In this document: in pieces, positions 45,862-56,962 of the stretch
Position numbering within the stretch: position 1 is the first letter of the stretch
Layout: the number at the start of each line of letters is the position of its first letter
Assembly: GCA_036526255.1 (NCBI GenBank)
Contig: DATCYW010000017.1
Span: forward strand, 1 to 64,000
From: Malonomonas sp036526255
Lineage (GTDB): Bacteria; Desulfobacterota; Desulfuromonadia; Desulfuromonadales; Geopsychrobacteraceae
Direction: 5' to 3'
DNA: 64,000 bases
The notes under the pieces: model-generated
Database searches by the model: none
What the model saw: the letters and a program-made list of their open reading frames with translations, nothing else
What the model was told of the DNA's origin: nothing
Made by a program: the position numbers and the translations under genes

Positions 45862-48003
45862 TCAGACTGACCAGTTGTCTTCGTCTAGGGCGCAGCCACG
45901 GTAGGTAAAGGTGGCGCTCCCCTCGGTCGGCCAGCGACCGTTCTCTTTGTCGTTCTGCAGGGCGTGACAGCTAAGCCCGAGTTTTTCACCCGGGGCGATC
46001 AGCAGCGCCGCCAGCGGCACCGCCAGTTCCAGAATCTGATCACAGGCAGCGCGGCCGGTGCCGATCTTTACCCCCGCCTGATGCAGGTTGAGGGTCTGGG
46101 TCGCAAAGCAAAAGCGCAGTTGAAATAGCTGCTGCCCCGAAAGCCGTAGTTCAAAGCTGCCCTGTTCGCCACACAGGTGTTTCAGCAGCTCAGCTTGATC
46201 CAGTCGGAAGTACAGCTGCTCTCGGTCGTAACCGTAGAACATCTGCTCCAGGCTTTCGCGGTTGGCGTGCATCGCACCACCGGCGGCCAGATTGATCCGG
46301 CCGGCAGCCAGCCATTCGAAATAATCACCGACCCGACCGTCGATCTGCGGCGTAAAGCAGGCGCTTGGCTCTAAACTTTCGACGCTGGCTGCCGCGGGTT
46401 TGATCGATTGATGCAGCCGGGCCGGCGCGGGCAGCCCTTTCAGGTGGTAGAGGGCTTCAAGGTGCAGCCGGAACAGGCGGTCGAAAATATCTGCCTGGGC
46501 GGTGACGTGTTCGTCGCCGAACCACCAGAACCAGTCACTCCCTTCGGCGCGCAACAGTTCGCGCACCAGTTCGCTTAAGGGCTCTGCCGGATTGTTTAGC
46601 GCCAGATCGATTTCGTTGCCGATAATTTCATCCCGGGTCTGTTGCAGCAGCTCCCAGGCGCGGTTCTCTTCCGGGTGGCCGATCCAGGTGGTGAAATCGG
46701 AACGGATCCAGGACCCCGCGGCCAGTCGCGTCAGCGGCAGCGGCGTGCTTGCAGCGATGGCATCCTGCACGGTGGCGAGTTCAAGTTGCGGATCTTTTTG
46801 CAGGTTCTGGTAGAGGTCGCGCAAAAACGGGTAGCCGTTTTCGGGATAGCGCTCCCAGCAGTTCTCGCCATCAAGGATGATCGCGACCGTGCCGCCGGGG
46901 GCCTGCGCGGCGATTGTCTGCAGTCGGGTGAGAACGTCGTCGGCCGCTTCGGCCGAATTCCAGCCGGCGTAGAGAAAGCCGATCCGGTCGGAGAGTTCGC
47001 GATCCCGGAACAGCAGCGGCAGCCCGTCATATTGATAGATATTGTAGAGCTTTCTGCGATCTTTAAGCCCTGTGTCCAGGCTGCGGGCCAGAATGTCCTC
47101 GTCGGTGGCCGCCCAGAGCGCGCCCTCTTCGCGCAACAGCCCGGCCGCCGCTTCGCTGACCGCACCTTCTGCCGGCCACATGCCGCGCGGACGCTGGCCG
47201 AGTATCCGGTTGGCGGTCTGCAATCCTTCACGAACCTGCAGGCGCCCGTCATGCGGATGTCTGAAATCGGCCGCCGGTAATGGCAAGCCCGGGCTTGGCA
47301 GCTGCGCCGCGCGCAGGTCGCAGAGCAGCGGCAGAATCGGATGGGCGTACGGGGTCACCGAAATTTCAATCTGTCCGGCCTGCTCGAGCTGTTTGTGTCG
47401 CGCGATGACGCGGGAGACTTCGGCATGGCAGATTTCAAGCAACTGCTGTTTCTGTGCTTCAGTGAAGTTCTCGCCCTGTTTCAGCAGCGCCGCCAGCACC
47501 GGCGTATTCTTGCGCAGATGATAGCCGGTCCAGGCGAGCAGAAACAGCACCTGCAGGTCGCGCAGGTCCTGTGGTTTGAATTTGTCCAGCTGTGGTGACG
47601 AGTCGCCGCCGCGCATCCGGAAGAGCTGATGGTAGCGGCGGTTCGGCAGGATCTGCGTCTCTTCGTTGACGGAGAAAAACTGCTCGATGATAAACTGCTG
47701 CTCGGCGGTTGCCAGCTGTTCAGGCGGCTGGGTCGCCAGGTCCAGCCAGCGGTCACGGTCGCTGCCGTCAGCGTAACGCTCCAGCTGTTCGAGCAGGGTC
47801 GGCACCAGGTTGACCGTTACCCGCGCGCCGGTTTCGGCGATGGTCTCCAGCATCTCGCCGTAGTCCTTCAACCCGTGCAGCCAGGTCCAGGGGAGCAGCG
47901 TCTGACCGCTGACCGGATCCCGATAGTCGGGCTGATGCATGTGCCAGAGGATGCAGACCTTCAGTGGTGCGTTCAGGCCGGATTTTGTAGCAGTTGCAAC
48001 CAT
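45862..48003 (-). CDS. GH57 alpha-glucan hydrolase or branching-type enzyme
   Basis: 713 residues. The GH57 conserved regions are seen: ILWHMHQPDYRDP (near 20), the GMWPAEGAVSE region with nucleophile Glu (near 265) and ILDGENCWERYPENG with acid Asp (near 380). The C-terminal 230 residues form an additional beta-rich domain of the type found after GH57 barrels. Substrate is probably glycogen or malto-oligosaccharides. The start overlaps the end of the upstream gene by 31 bases; the ATG has AAAAGG ahead, so coupling is likely. Confidence 0.92.
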   Translation of the reverse strand: MVATATKSGLNAPLKVCILWHMHQPDYRDPVSGQTLLPWTWLHGLKDYGEMLETIAETGARVTVNLVPTLLEQLERYADGSDRDRWLDLATQPPEQLATAEQQFIIEQFFSVNEETQILPNRRYHQLFRMRGGDSSPQLDKFKPQDLRDLQVLFLLAWTGYHLRKNTPVLAALLKQGENFTEAQKQQLLEICHAEVSRVIARHKQLEQAGQIEISVTPYAHPILPLLCDLRAAQLPSPGLPLPAADFRHPHDGRLQVREGLQTANRILGQRPRGMWPAEGAVSEAAAGLLREEGALWAATDEDILARSLDTGLKDRRKLYNIYQYDGLPLLFRDRELSDRIGFLYAGWNSAEAADDVLTRLQTIAAQAPGGTVAIILDGENCWERYPENGYPFLRDLYQNLQKDPQLELATVQDAIAASTPLPLTRLAAGSWIRSDFTTWIGHPEENRAWELLQQTRDEIIGNEIDLALNNPAEPLSELVRELLRAEGSDWFWWFGDEHVTAQADIFDRLFRLHLEALYHLKGLPAPARLHQSIKPAAASVESLEPSACFTPQIDGRVGDYFEWLAAGRINLAAGGAMHANRESLEQMFYGYDREQLYFRLDQAELLKHLCGEQGSFELRLSGQQLFQLRFCFATQTLNLHQAGVKIGTGRAACDQILELAVPLAALLIAPGEKLGLSCHALQNDKENGRWPTEGSATFTYRGCALDEDNWSV

Positions 48004-50492
48004 TGCTCTACCTTTTCGCGATATTCATTCAGCAGCGAATCGGCGCGCTCCGCTTCGACGGCTTCAGCCAGAATGTGCACCAGCGGCCGATACGGATCGG
48101 GAACCACCAGCACCCAGTCATCACCCAGGTGCACCTTGACGCCGTCGATGAAGGTGGTCTGCAGGTCTGCGCTCGCCTCGTTCATCAGGCGCATGATGCC
48201 GCCTTTGCACTCCCAGCTGCAGGAGAGCTGGATCTTTCGATAGGGGCGCTGCGGGATCTGCGACCGCAGGTCGGTCATGGTCTCGTCCGCGCGGGCCAGC
48301 AGTTCCAGGGTTTTCGCCACCGCGAACAGGGCGTCGAAGTGCGGTTGAAATGCGGTGTAGGCAATCCGGCCCTCCAGGTCGCCGACCAGATGATTCTCTT
48401 TGTCTGTCGCGGCAACGCCCAGCGAGCGACCATCCCCTTTGGTGCGGACGACATTGATGCGCTTGCTGCGGACAATCTCTTCCAGGGTGTGGGGCGCCGC
48501 GATCGGTACGGCAATCGAACCGCCCTGCGTGGTTTTGGCGATCAGCGTCGCAGAGAGAGTCAAGACTTCGATATCGCTAAAAATTTTACCGCTGCCGTCG
48601 ACGAAAATAGAGCGTTCACCAGAAGGTCCAAGCCAGAAGCCCGCAGTCGCATTCAGGGCGGTGACGATCTTGCCCATCCGTTTCAGGGCGTCCGTCTGTT
48701 CTTCGGCCAGCGGCGGGATGTGGTTTTCATCAATCTGTGCGTTCAGTTCGATAACCTCGCAACCGAGACGGTTGAGCAGACGCGGCAGCAGGTCGGCGGC
48801 GGGGGAGTGGTTGAGGTCGATCACCACCCGCGGCTTGGCTTTGCTCAGCACCTCGCGATCGAGGGCGCGGAGGAAGCCATCCTGATAGTATTCGTAGAGA
48901 TTCGGTAGTTCGGAGATCGAGCCCGGCTCACTGTAGTGAACGCGGCGGAAGTTTTCTTTGTAGTAGATCCGCTCGATCGCTTTGGCCGCGGCTGATGAGA
49001 GTTCCAGCCCCTGCTCATCAAAAAAGACGATTTCTGTCACCGATGAATCACGTGCCGACTGCCGAAAATGCACCCCGCCGATTTCTCCGAAAGTGGTCAG
49101 TTTGTAACGCAGCACCGGCAAAGGGACGCGCTTGACATCGCGGGCGTTGATTCCTGCCGATAGCAGGCCGCCGACGAAGGCGCGTTTCAGCATGCGCGAG
49201 GAGCGCAGCGCATCGCGACCGATGAGGATAAAGCTGTCCTTCGGCAGTGTCGAGCCGTAGGCCGCGCCGAGTTTTGCGGCAAATTCAGGAGTCAGTTCGA
49301 TGTTGGTCAGTCCCTTGACCACTGCCCCTTCGAACAGGCTGCGGCGCCAGGTTTCTCCCCAGATCATGTTGCTGGTGACGATGGCGCTGTTTTCGATGAT
49401 TTTGCTCGGCCATATTTTGACGTCGGCGTTGATCGTCGCATCAGCACCGACATTTGAACCATCGCCGACCACCACACCCGCCTTGATGGTGGCGCCGGTG
49501 CCGATTCGCACGTTCTGACCGAGGACCGCATCAGTGATCTTGGCGTTGGCCTTGACGTATACGTTGTCCCAGAGGACGGTATTTTCGAGTTGGGCACCCT
49601 CTTCGATAACGCAGTTGCGGCCGATGATGCAGTTTTTCAGCTTTGGTGCGCCGATCAGGCGGGTGTTGTCACCCAGGATGACCGTGCCTTCGAGCATCGC
49701 CAGGCTGTCCGGGTTGGCGGTCGCTTCAGCGCCCAGGTACAGCCCTTTCTGCCCGCTCAGCGGCCGCTCTTCGATATTGACGCTGGCCTTGCCGCTGAGG
49801 ATGTCCTTGCTGGTTTCGAGGTAGGCGTCGGTGTTGCCGATATCCTGCCAGTAGCCTTTCAAGGTACAGCCGTAGAGCGGGGCCTTGCGCTCCAGCATCA
49901 GGGGAAAAACATCCTTTGACCAGTCGCGGTTTTCCCCCTCGGGGATCAGGTCCAGCACTTCCGGTTCGAGAATGTAGATGCCGGTGTTGATGGTGTCGGA
50001 GAAAACTTCACCCCAATCCGGTTTTTCCAGAAACTTGGTGATCTCACCTTCGGGATTGGTGATGACTACCCCGAACTGCAGCGGGTCGGGCACCGGCGTT
50101 AGAGTCAGGGTCGCCTGGGCCTGCTTCTCTTTATGGAAGGCGATCGCCGCGCCCAGGTCGAAATCGGTCAGCAGATCGCCGCTGATGATCATGAAGCGCT
50201 CATCCAGATGACGCGCCGCCGCCTTGACCGCGCCCGCGGTACCCAGGTCTTCGAGGGGGGTGACGTAGGTGATCTCAACGCCGTATTCGCTGCCGTCGCC
50301 GAAGAATTTCTTGATTGTTTCCGGCTGAAAATAGAGCAGGATCACCAGCTCGGTGATGCCGTGCTTTTTCAGCAGATCGACAATGTGCAGCATGATCGGG
50401 CGATTGCAGAGGGAAACCATCGGCTTGGGTACGTTGATCGAGAGCGGATGCAGGCGGGTGCCGAAGCCTCCGGCCATGATGACTGCTTTCAT
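47973..50492 (-). CDS. Sugar-1-phosphate nucleotidyltransferase fused to a degenerate phosphomannomutase
   Basis: 839 residues. The nucleotidyltransferase (1-235) has VIMAGGFGTRLHPLSINVPKPMV and ISGDLLTDFD. A left-handed beta-helix of hexapeptide repeats follows (about 245-375), then a phosphomannomutase-like region (about 380-830). In the mutase the active-site loop reads RQSARDSS rather than TASHNP, and the metal loop DGDADR is replaced by GPSGER, so catalysis by that half is doubtful. The family is widespread in cyanobacteria and delta-proteobacteria, usually named mannose-1-phosphate guanylyltransferase. In this operon it could make a glucose nucleotide. First gene of the operon; its ATG has AGGAGT ahead. 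Confidence 0.88.
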   Translation of the reverse strand: MKAVIMAGGFGTRLHPLSINVPKPMVSLCNRPIMLHIVDLLKKHGITELVILLYFQPETIKKFFGDGSEYGVEITYVTPLEDLGTAGAVKAAARHLDERFMIISGDLLTDFDLGAAIAFHKEKQAQATLTLTPVPDPLQFGVVITNPEGEITKFLEKPDWGEVFSDTINTGIYILEPEVLDLIPEGENRDWSKDVFPLMLERKAPLYGCTLKGYWQDIGNTDAYLETSKDILSGKASVNIEERPLSGQKGLYLGAEATANPDSLAMLEGTVILGDNTRLIGAPKLKNCIIGRNCVIEEGAQLENTVLWDNVYVKANAKITDAVLGQNVRIGTGATIKAGVVVGDGSNVGADATINADVKIWPSKIIENSAIVTSNMIWGETWRRSLFEGAVVKGLTNIELTPEFAAKLGAAYGSTLPKDSFILIGRDALRSSRMLKRAFVGGLLSAGINARDVKRVPLPVLRYKLTTFGEIGGVHFRQSARDSSVTEIVFFDEQGLELSSAAAKAIERIYYKENFRRVHYSEPGSISELPNLYEYYQDGFLRALDREVLSKAKPRVVIDLNHSPAADLLPRLLNRLGCEVIELNAQIDENHIPPLAEEQTDALKRMGKIVTALNATAGFWLGPSGERSIFVDGSGKIFSDIEVLTLSATLIAKTTQGGSIAVPIAAPHTLEEIVRSKRINVVRTKGDGRSLGVAATDKENHLVGDLEGRIAYTAFQPHFDALFAVAKTLELLARADETMTDLRSQIPQRPYRKIQLSCSWECKGGIMRLMNEASADLQTTFIDGVKVHLGDDWVLVVPDPYRPLVHILAEAVEAERADSLLNEYREKVEQWLQLLQNPA

Positions 50493-50590
50493 TAAGACTC
50501 CTTTTTTGATAACAGGTCAGGATTTATCAAGAGATTAAACACCAGAACGCTGGTTAGTTGTCAGAAAATGTCGTGAAAAAGCGGGTTTGG

Positions 50591-50947
50591 CTACTTGCGT
50601 TTGAGCAGGCGTCTGACTTCCGATTTCAGTTCTCCCAGGTCGGAACTTTTGACGATGTAGGCGTCGGCCAGCCATGAAGAGAAATCATCCTTGTAGCAAT
50701 TGTAGGCACTACAGAGAATCACCGGCAGACCGGAGCGCTCTTTGACGATGGTTTGCAGCATATCGAGACCGCTCTCCTGCTTGATCTGGATGTCAAGAAC
50801 GACCAGGTCGATCTGCTGACTGGCGAGGATCTCGGCGGCGGCGGCGCAGTTTCCGGCGCTAACCACTTGATAACCTTCATCTTCCAGTTCGGCAGTGTAG
50901 AGCAATCTCAAGCCGGGTTCATCATCGACCACCAGGATTGTCGCCAT
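50591..50947 (-). CDS. Single-domain response regulator receiver
   Basis: 118 residues of receiver fold only. The acidic pocket is VVDDEPG (near 8-10), the phosphorylated Asp is in VVLDIQIKQESG (near 53), and the lysine is in YIVKSS (near 101). No output domain. The frame is open for 87 codons upstream, but ATG 50947 has AAGGAGATCC ahead and gives the family start. No histidine kinase is adjacent, so it probably receives phosphate from elsewhere. Confidence 0.9.
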   Translation of the reverse strand: MATILVVDDEPGLRLLYTAELEDEGYQVVSAGNCAAAAEILASQQIDLVVLDIQIKQESGLDMLQTIVKERSGLPVILCSAYNCYKDDFSSWLADAYIVKSSDLGELKSEVRRLLKRK

Positions 50948-51082
50948 GCTGGATCTCCTTGCTGTGTGAGAAAAAGATGTTCGCTGATCGGTCTGCAATT
51001 GTAACAGTTTGGGCACAGATGGCAATGACGGAAACCGAGAAGTTTCTTGCCCTGCATGCGCTGGGCTGGCATAGTCGCCGGC

Positions 51083-52003
51083 ATGCGAAAAAAAGCCTTT
51101 AATCTCTACTCGACCCATCTCAAACAGCGCTTCGGTGGTCGGGTTCACAAGATATCTATCGATGCCGGTTTCAGCTGCCCAAATCGGCAAGGCGGCCGTG
51201 CGGAGCATGGCTGTCTGTTCTGCGCACCCGGTGGCTCAGGGTCGGTCGGCATCGAACGCGATCAGTCGATTGCCGTCCAGTTGGAACGAGCCAAGGGGTT
51301 GATGAGCCGGAAGTACCGCGCCAAGTGGTTTATCGCCTACTTCCAGCCCTATTCAAACACCTATGCTCCGGTGGCACATTTGCGTGATTGCTACGATCAG
51401 GCGCTGGCGGTCAAGGATGTCGTCGGTCTGGCGATCGGCACCCGTCCCGACTGTCTGCCACCGGAAACCCTGGATCTGCTCGCTGAATATCATCAGCAGA
51501 CCTACCTCTGGCTGGAGATCGGCCTGCAGACCATCCACAACCGCAGCCTCGATTTCCTGCAACGCGGCCACGATTACCAGTGTTTTCTCGCCGCTTACCA
51601 GCAGGCGAAAGCGCGGGGCCTAAGGGTCTGTGTGCATCTGATTCTTGGCCTGCCGGGGGAGTCGCGTGAGGACATTCTGGCCACGGCGCGCGAGATGGCC
51701 CGTCTCAAGGTTGATGGCGTGAAATTGCACTTACTGCATGTTCTGCGGGGAACTCCGCTGGGTGATCTCTACCTGCAGGGGCAGGTGCCGATGCTCGAGA
51801 TGCAGGAATATGTCGAGCTGGCGGTTGACTTTATCGAACTGCTGCATCCAGACACGCTGATTCAGCGTCTGACCGGTGACGGTCCCCGTGACATCCTGCT
51901 GGCGCCATTGTGGTCGATGGACAAATGGGAGGTGCTCAATGCGATCGACGCTGAACTGGAAAAGCGGGGTTCAATGCAGGGGGATAGCTACCGAGTGGAC
52001 TGA
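51083..52003 (+). CDS. Radical SAM protein of the TIGR01212 / YhcC family
   Basis: 306 residues. The cluster motif is CPNRQGGRAEHGCLFC (near 27-42), the longer spacing typical of YhcC (CX11CX2C). GLAIGTRPDCLPPE, WLEIGLQTIHNRSLDFLQRGHDY and HLILGLPGE follow as in the family. The true substrate is unknown. I prefer the ATG at 51083 (MRKKAFNLYSTHLKQRFG matches the family start); a start 12 codons earlier exists. No clear ribosome-binding site is visible for either. Confidence 0.9.
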   Translation: MRKKAFNLYSTHLKQRFGGRVHKISIDAGFSCPNRQGGRAEHGCLFCAPGGSGSVGIERDQSIAVQLERAKGLMSRKYRAKWFIAYFQPYSNTYAPVAHLRDCYDQALAVKDVVGLAIGTRPDCLPPETLDLLAEYHQQTYLWLEIGLQTIHNRSLDFLQRGHDYQCFLAAYQQAKARGLRVCVHLILGLPGESREDILATAREMARLKVDGVKLHLLHVLRGTPLGDLYLQGQVPMLEMQEYVELAVDFIELLHPDTLIQRLTGDGPRDILLAPLWSMDKWEVLNAIDAELEKRGSMQGDSYRVD

Positions 52004-52062
52004 ATATGGAAACGCCTACGCCTTGCAAAGCAAGGATGGCAGATTCCTTGATGAGCGACCGG

Positions 52063-52188
52063 TTAGTACCCGGAGCTGACCTGGACCTGAGGTTGCTGAG
52101 CGGCTTGAGGCTCGGAGGCGGATCCCCATGAGAGGAGCAGCACCGAAGCCCACAGCAGGCTTATAATGAGGATAGTGAGTCGAAACAT
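52063..52188 (-). CDS. Possible 41-residue leaderless membrane peptide
   Basis: A 41-codon frame starts with MFRLTILIISLLWASVLLL, one hydrophobic helix, and ends in an Ala/Gln/Pro-rich tail. There is no Shine-Dalgarno sequence, but a sigma-70 promoter on the same strand places the start of transcription exactly at the ATG. The helix could be a signal anchor. The rest of the 364-base gap between the radical SAM gene and the helicase (52004-52367) holds a short CCTTGC/GCAAGG hairpin (52020-52034) and the helicase leader. Confidence 0.4.
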   Translation of the reverse strand: MFRLTILIISLLWASVLLLSWGSASEPQAAQQPQVQVSSGY

Positions 52189-52195
52189 GGCGCGC

Positions 52196-52224
52196 AATCT
52201 AGCAGAGTGAATCGCCGGATACAA
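52196..52224 (-). promoter_or_regulatory. Promoter for the leaderless peptide
   Basis: TTGTAT (52219-52224), a 17-base spacer and TAGATT (52196-52201) are followed by seven bases (GCGCGCC) and then ATG. The +1 falls on or next to the A of ATG. Confidence 0.5.
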
Positions 52225-52367
52225 TAGAAGATTTTCAAGCAGGCATTTTTTTTCTTTCCCCCTTGCCGCGTTTTGTCGCTGCGTGATATGTTCCCGTTTC
52301 CACGGACAAAAGCCAGCCCGAGCGCTCACTTCGCTTACGTTTTTACCTTCTTTCTATAAGTCATTGA

Positions 52368-54410
<2,043 letters not shown>

Positions 54411-54452
54411 TCGATCGCCTGTTGAATCAAAAGAACTGAAAGGGGTATGAAG

Positions 54453-54842
54453 ATGTCGATGCAGATCAGTTTTCCCGGCGGCGTTGCCGTGGCCGCCCAG
54501 CTTGGCGAGTTCAGCCTGTTGACCGACCAACCGGTCGCCTCCGGAGGCGCCAACAGCGCCCCCTCGCCCTATGCCATGTTTCTGGCCTCGATCGGCACCT
54601 GCGCCGGTTTTTTTGCGCTGCGTTTCTGTCAGCAGCGCGAGATCGCCACCGAAGGGCTGGGGTTGAGTCTGGATATTGAGCGGGATGCCGAGAGCCGCGA
54701 GCTGCGCAAGGTGAAAATCGCTATTCAGCTGCCGCCGGGGTTTCCCGAGAAGTACCGCAAAGCGATCATCAAGGCGACCGATCAGTGTGCGGTCAAGCAG
54801 GCGATAATCGCTCAGCCGCAATTTGAAGTCACGACGAACTGA
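54453..54842 (+). CDS. OsmC-family protein
   Basis: 129 residues. The two OsmC cysteines appear in IGTCAGFF (near 49) and TDQCAVKQ (near 109), consistent with thiol peroxidase chemistry. The N-terminal MQISFPGGVAVAA and the EFSLLTDQP strand fit a single-domain OsmC subgroup. Three in-frame ATGs lie together; the one at 54453 is chosen because AAAGGGG then has proper spacing. The gene ends at a strong bidirectional terminator. Confidence 0.88.
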   Translation: MSMQISFPGGVAVAAQLGEFSLLTDQPVASGGANSAPSPYAMFLASIGTCAGFFALRFCQQREIATEGLGLSLDIERDAESRELRKVKIAIQLPPGFPEKYRKAIIKATDQCAVKQAIIAQPQFEVTTN

Positions 54843-54846
54843 AGAC

Positions 54847-54885
54847 AGAAAGACGGGCCATCAGCAGCTGGTGGCCCGTCTTTCT
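54847..54885. terminator. Bidirectional intrinsic terminator
   Basis: AGAAAGACGGGCCA pairs with TGGCCCGTCTTTCT, a 14-bp stem with a T-rich end on the plus strand. It lies between the convergent OsmC and NudC genes. Confidence 0.88.
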
Positions 54886-55763
54886 TATTTCTGCAGATAA
54901 TCCGCCGCCTGATCAATCAGGTAGCGGGCGATGCTGCGTTGCGGCGGAATGGTCGGCAGCTGATCGAGTTTGTACCAGCCGCCGCCGTCCAGTTCGGCCG
55001 CTTCCAGTTCGATTTCGCCGCTGACATAGTCGGCGACGAAGCCGGTCATCAGCTGGCTGGGGAAGGGCCAGCACTGGCTGCCGAGGTAGCGGATGTTGTT
55101 GATGACCAGCCCGGTCTCTTCGAGCACTTCTCGCGCCATCGCCTCTTCCAGACATTCGCCGAACTCGACAAATCCCGCCACCAGGCCGAAGCGCCCGTCA
55201 GCCCACTCAGGCTTGCGCACCAGCAGAATTTCATCCCCTTTGATGACCAGGCCGATAACGCAGGGATGAACCCGCGGGTAGTGCTGCTTCTGGCAGGCCT
55301 GACACTGTTTTCCCCATTGACCGGAGATGTGCCGCAAGGTGCCGCCGCAGTAGCCGCAGTGCCGGCTTGAGCGTTCCCAATGCAGGATCATCTGGCCGAC
55401 ACCGGCCAGCGAGAGCAGCGCCAGCGGGATTTGCGGGTTCTTGTCGAGCAGCGAGTGGGCCTGCAGATGAGCCGGTATCTCAGCGTTGCGTGACACTGTC
55501 AACAGTCGACAGGGGAGACCGTCCCAGCTGCCGATATAGAGTGGCGGGGTGTCACTGGTGAGCAGCGGCGAGTCTCCCGCGGGGAGTTGCGGCCCCTGTT
55601 CGTCGGCAGTCGTCAGCAGCGCGCTGCCTTGCAGCACCAGCCAAACGCCACTGCTGGCAGGGTCTTCCTCGGGGGGCGCTATTTTGAAACGCTGGTCAAG
55701 GCTGGCGCTATTAAACGGCAGATCGACCGGGCTGGGGTAACTATCTGGCAAGCCAAGCTTCAT
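54885..55763 (-). CDS. nudC: NADH pyrophosphatase / RNA decapping NUDIX enzyme
   Basis: 292 residues. The zinc ribbon is CGYCGG and CQACQKQHYPR (about 135-160), characteristic of NudC. The NUDIX box is GFVEFGECLEEAMAREVLEETGL (about 195-217). The QPWPFPxS signature of NADH pyrophosphatases appears as CWPFPSQLM. It hydrolyses NADH and removes NAD caps from RNA. It starts within the end of the other NUDIX gene (ATGA overlap). Confidence 0.93.
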   Translation of the reverse strand: MKLGLPDSYPSPVDLPFNSASLDQRFKIAPPEEDPASSGVWLVLQGSALLTTADEQGPQLPAGDSPLLTSDTPPLYIGSWDGLPCRLLTVSRNAEIPAHLQAHSLLDKNPQIPLALLSLAGVGQMILHWERSSRHCGYCGGTLRHISGQWGKQCQACQKQHYPRVHPCVIGLVIKGDEILLVRKPEWADGRFGLVAGFVEFGECLEEAMAREVLEETGLVINNIRYLGSQCWPFPSQLMTGFVADYVSGEIELEAAELDGGGWYKLDQLPTIPPQRSIARYLIDQAADYLQK

Positions 55764-56290
55764 TTTAAGATTCCTTGTCGCCGGGCGTAACGCAATAGCG
55801 TTATCTGGGTTTTTGCATCGACGATCTGGCCACTTTCTATCATCCCCAGCGCTTGCTCAAGCGAGCAGATCTGCGGCTCAATGAACTCATCCGGCTCGAG
55901 GGCCGTGGCGGTTTTCTCAAGCTTGCTGGCGATGTAGAGATGGATTTTTTCATTGCAGAAGCCGATGCTGCTGTAGATGAATCCCAGCGATGCTACGGCG
56001 CTGGTCCGGTAGCCGATCTCCTCGACCAGTTCCCGTTCGATACAGTCTGCACCATCTTCGCCCGGTTCCAGTCGACCGGCGGGTATTTCCCAGACAAAGT
56101 CTTCGGCCGCCGGTCGGAACTGACGGATCAGGATGACCCGGCTGTCGTCGAGGACCGGCAGGGCGGCGGCACCGCCCGGATGTTGAATGATCTCAAATTT
56201 CGCCAATCGCTGATCGGGCATGCGATGGGTTTCGCGGGCAAGGTCGAGAATCCTGCCGCGATGAATGATTTCTTCCGTTTGTTTGCTCAC
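55760..56290 (-). CDS. ADP-ribose pyrophosphatase-like NUDIX hydrolase
   Basis: 176 residues. The NUDIX box is GRLEPGEDGADCIERELVEEIGY (about 91-113), preceded by LIRQFRPAAEDFVWEIPAG, the E-x-P-A-G context of ADP-sugar pyrophosphatases. The substrate is probably ADP-ribose. It is translationally coupled to nudC; together they may clear NAD-derived nucleotides. Confidence 0.92.
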   Translation of the reverse strand: MSKQTEEIIHRGRILDLARETHRMPDQRLAKFEIIQHPGGAAALPVLDDSRVILIRQFRPAAEDFVWEIPAGRLEPGEDGADCIERELVEEIGYRTSAVASLGFIYSSIGFCNEKIHLYIASKLEKTATALEPDEFIEPQICSLEQALGMIESGQIVDAKTQITLLRYARRQGILK

Positions 56291-56424
56291 GATAAAGGTC
56301 CTTTCGGTTGCGCCTGAGTGTAGAGGAAAGCTGCTGTCGTCGCAATCCAGATAGTCGTCTTGCAGAGTTTACGGCTTAGAGAATAGAGTGGTTTGTGGGC
56401 AGAAGAATAAGAAACATTAAAATA

Positions 56425-56442
56425 GGATAGAATTTACTATCC
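56425..56442. promoter_or_regulatory. Short palindrome upstream of a receiver gene
   Basis: GGATAG and CTATCC flank AATTTA in an AT-rich stretch, about 80 bases before the receiver gene. It may be a protein-binding site; no clear promoter is seen beside it. Confidence 0.25.
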
Positions 56443-56522
56443 CCCATGAGAAAAATGATATAGTTTCTCCTGTCAGATTCTTAGGTAACTGTTTTATCCC
56501 CCTGAACAAGCGGATTCAAACG

Positions 56523-56903
56523 ATGGCCGAAAACCAAGTACGGATACTTTATGTCGATGACGAAGAGTCTCTCGCCCTGCTCGGCGAAGAGTTGCTTGGC
56601 GACCTGGGTTACCAGGTTCGTAGCGCTTTGTCTGGCAGTATGGCTTTTGAGTTGTTTCAGCAGGATCCGCAGGCGTTTGATCTGTTGATCACCGACGAGT
56701 CGATGCCGGGGATCACCGGTATCGAGCTGGCGCAGCAGGTCTATCGTATCAACCCGCAGTTGCCGGTGGTGCTCTGTTCCGGTCATTTACTGACGATGCA
56801 TGAAGCGGGGATGGAAAATACCAATGTCCGGGCGGTGTTGTTGAAAACCGAGGTTTGTAACAAGCTTCCGGAAATCATCGAAAAACTGCTGGCCAAATCC
56901 TGA
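56523..56903 (+). CDS. Single-domain response regulator receiver
   Basis: 126 residues, receiver only. Acidic pocket YVDDEES (near 12), phosphorylated Asp in LLITDESMPGITG (near 58), Thr/Ser switch in VVLCSGH and Lys in VLLKTEV. The lysine region is less typical, so signalling could be altered. No kinase is adjacent. No Shine-Dalgarno sequence is clear before the ATG. It ends at a strong terminator. Confidence 0.9.
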   Translation: MAENQVRILYVDDEESLALLGEELLGDLGYQVRSALSGSMAFELFQQDPQAFDLLITDESMPGITGIELAQQVYRINPQLPVVLCSGHLLTMHEAGMENTNVRAVLLKTEVCNKLPEIIEKLLAKS

Positions 56904-56926
56904 ATTCTCTCGTTTCACCCACAAAA

Positions 56927-56958
56927 AACAGCCGCTCCAATCCTTTGGAGCGGCTGTT
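56927..56958. terminator. Bidirectional intrinsic terminator
   Basis: AACAGCCGCTCCA pairs with TGGAGCGGCTGTT, flanked by A- and T-rich ends, between the receiver gene and the convergent cytochrome b5-like gene. Confidence 0.9.
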
Positions 56959-56962
56959 CTGT

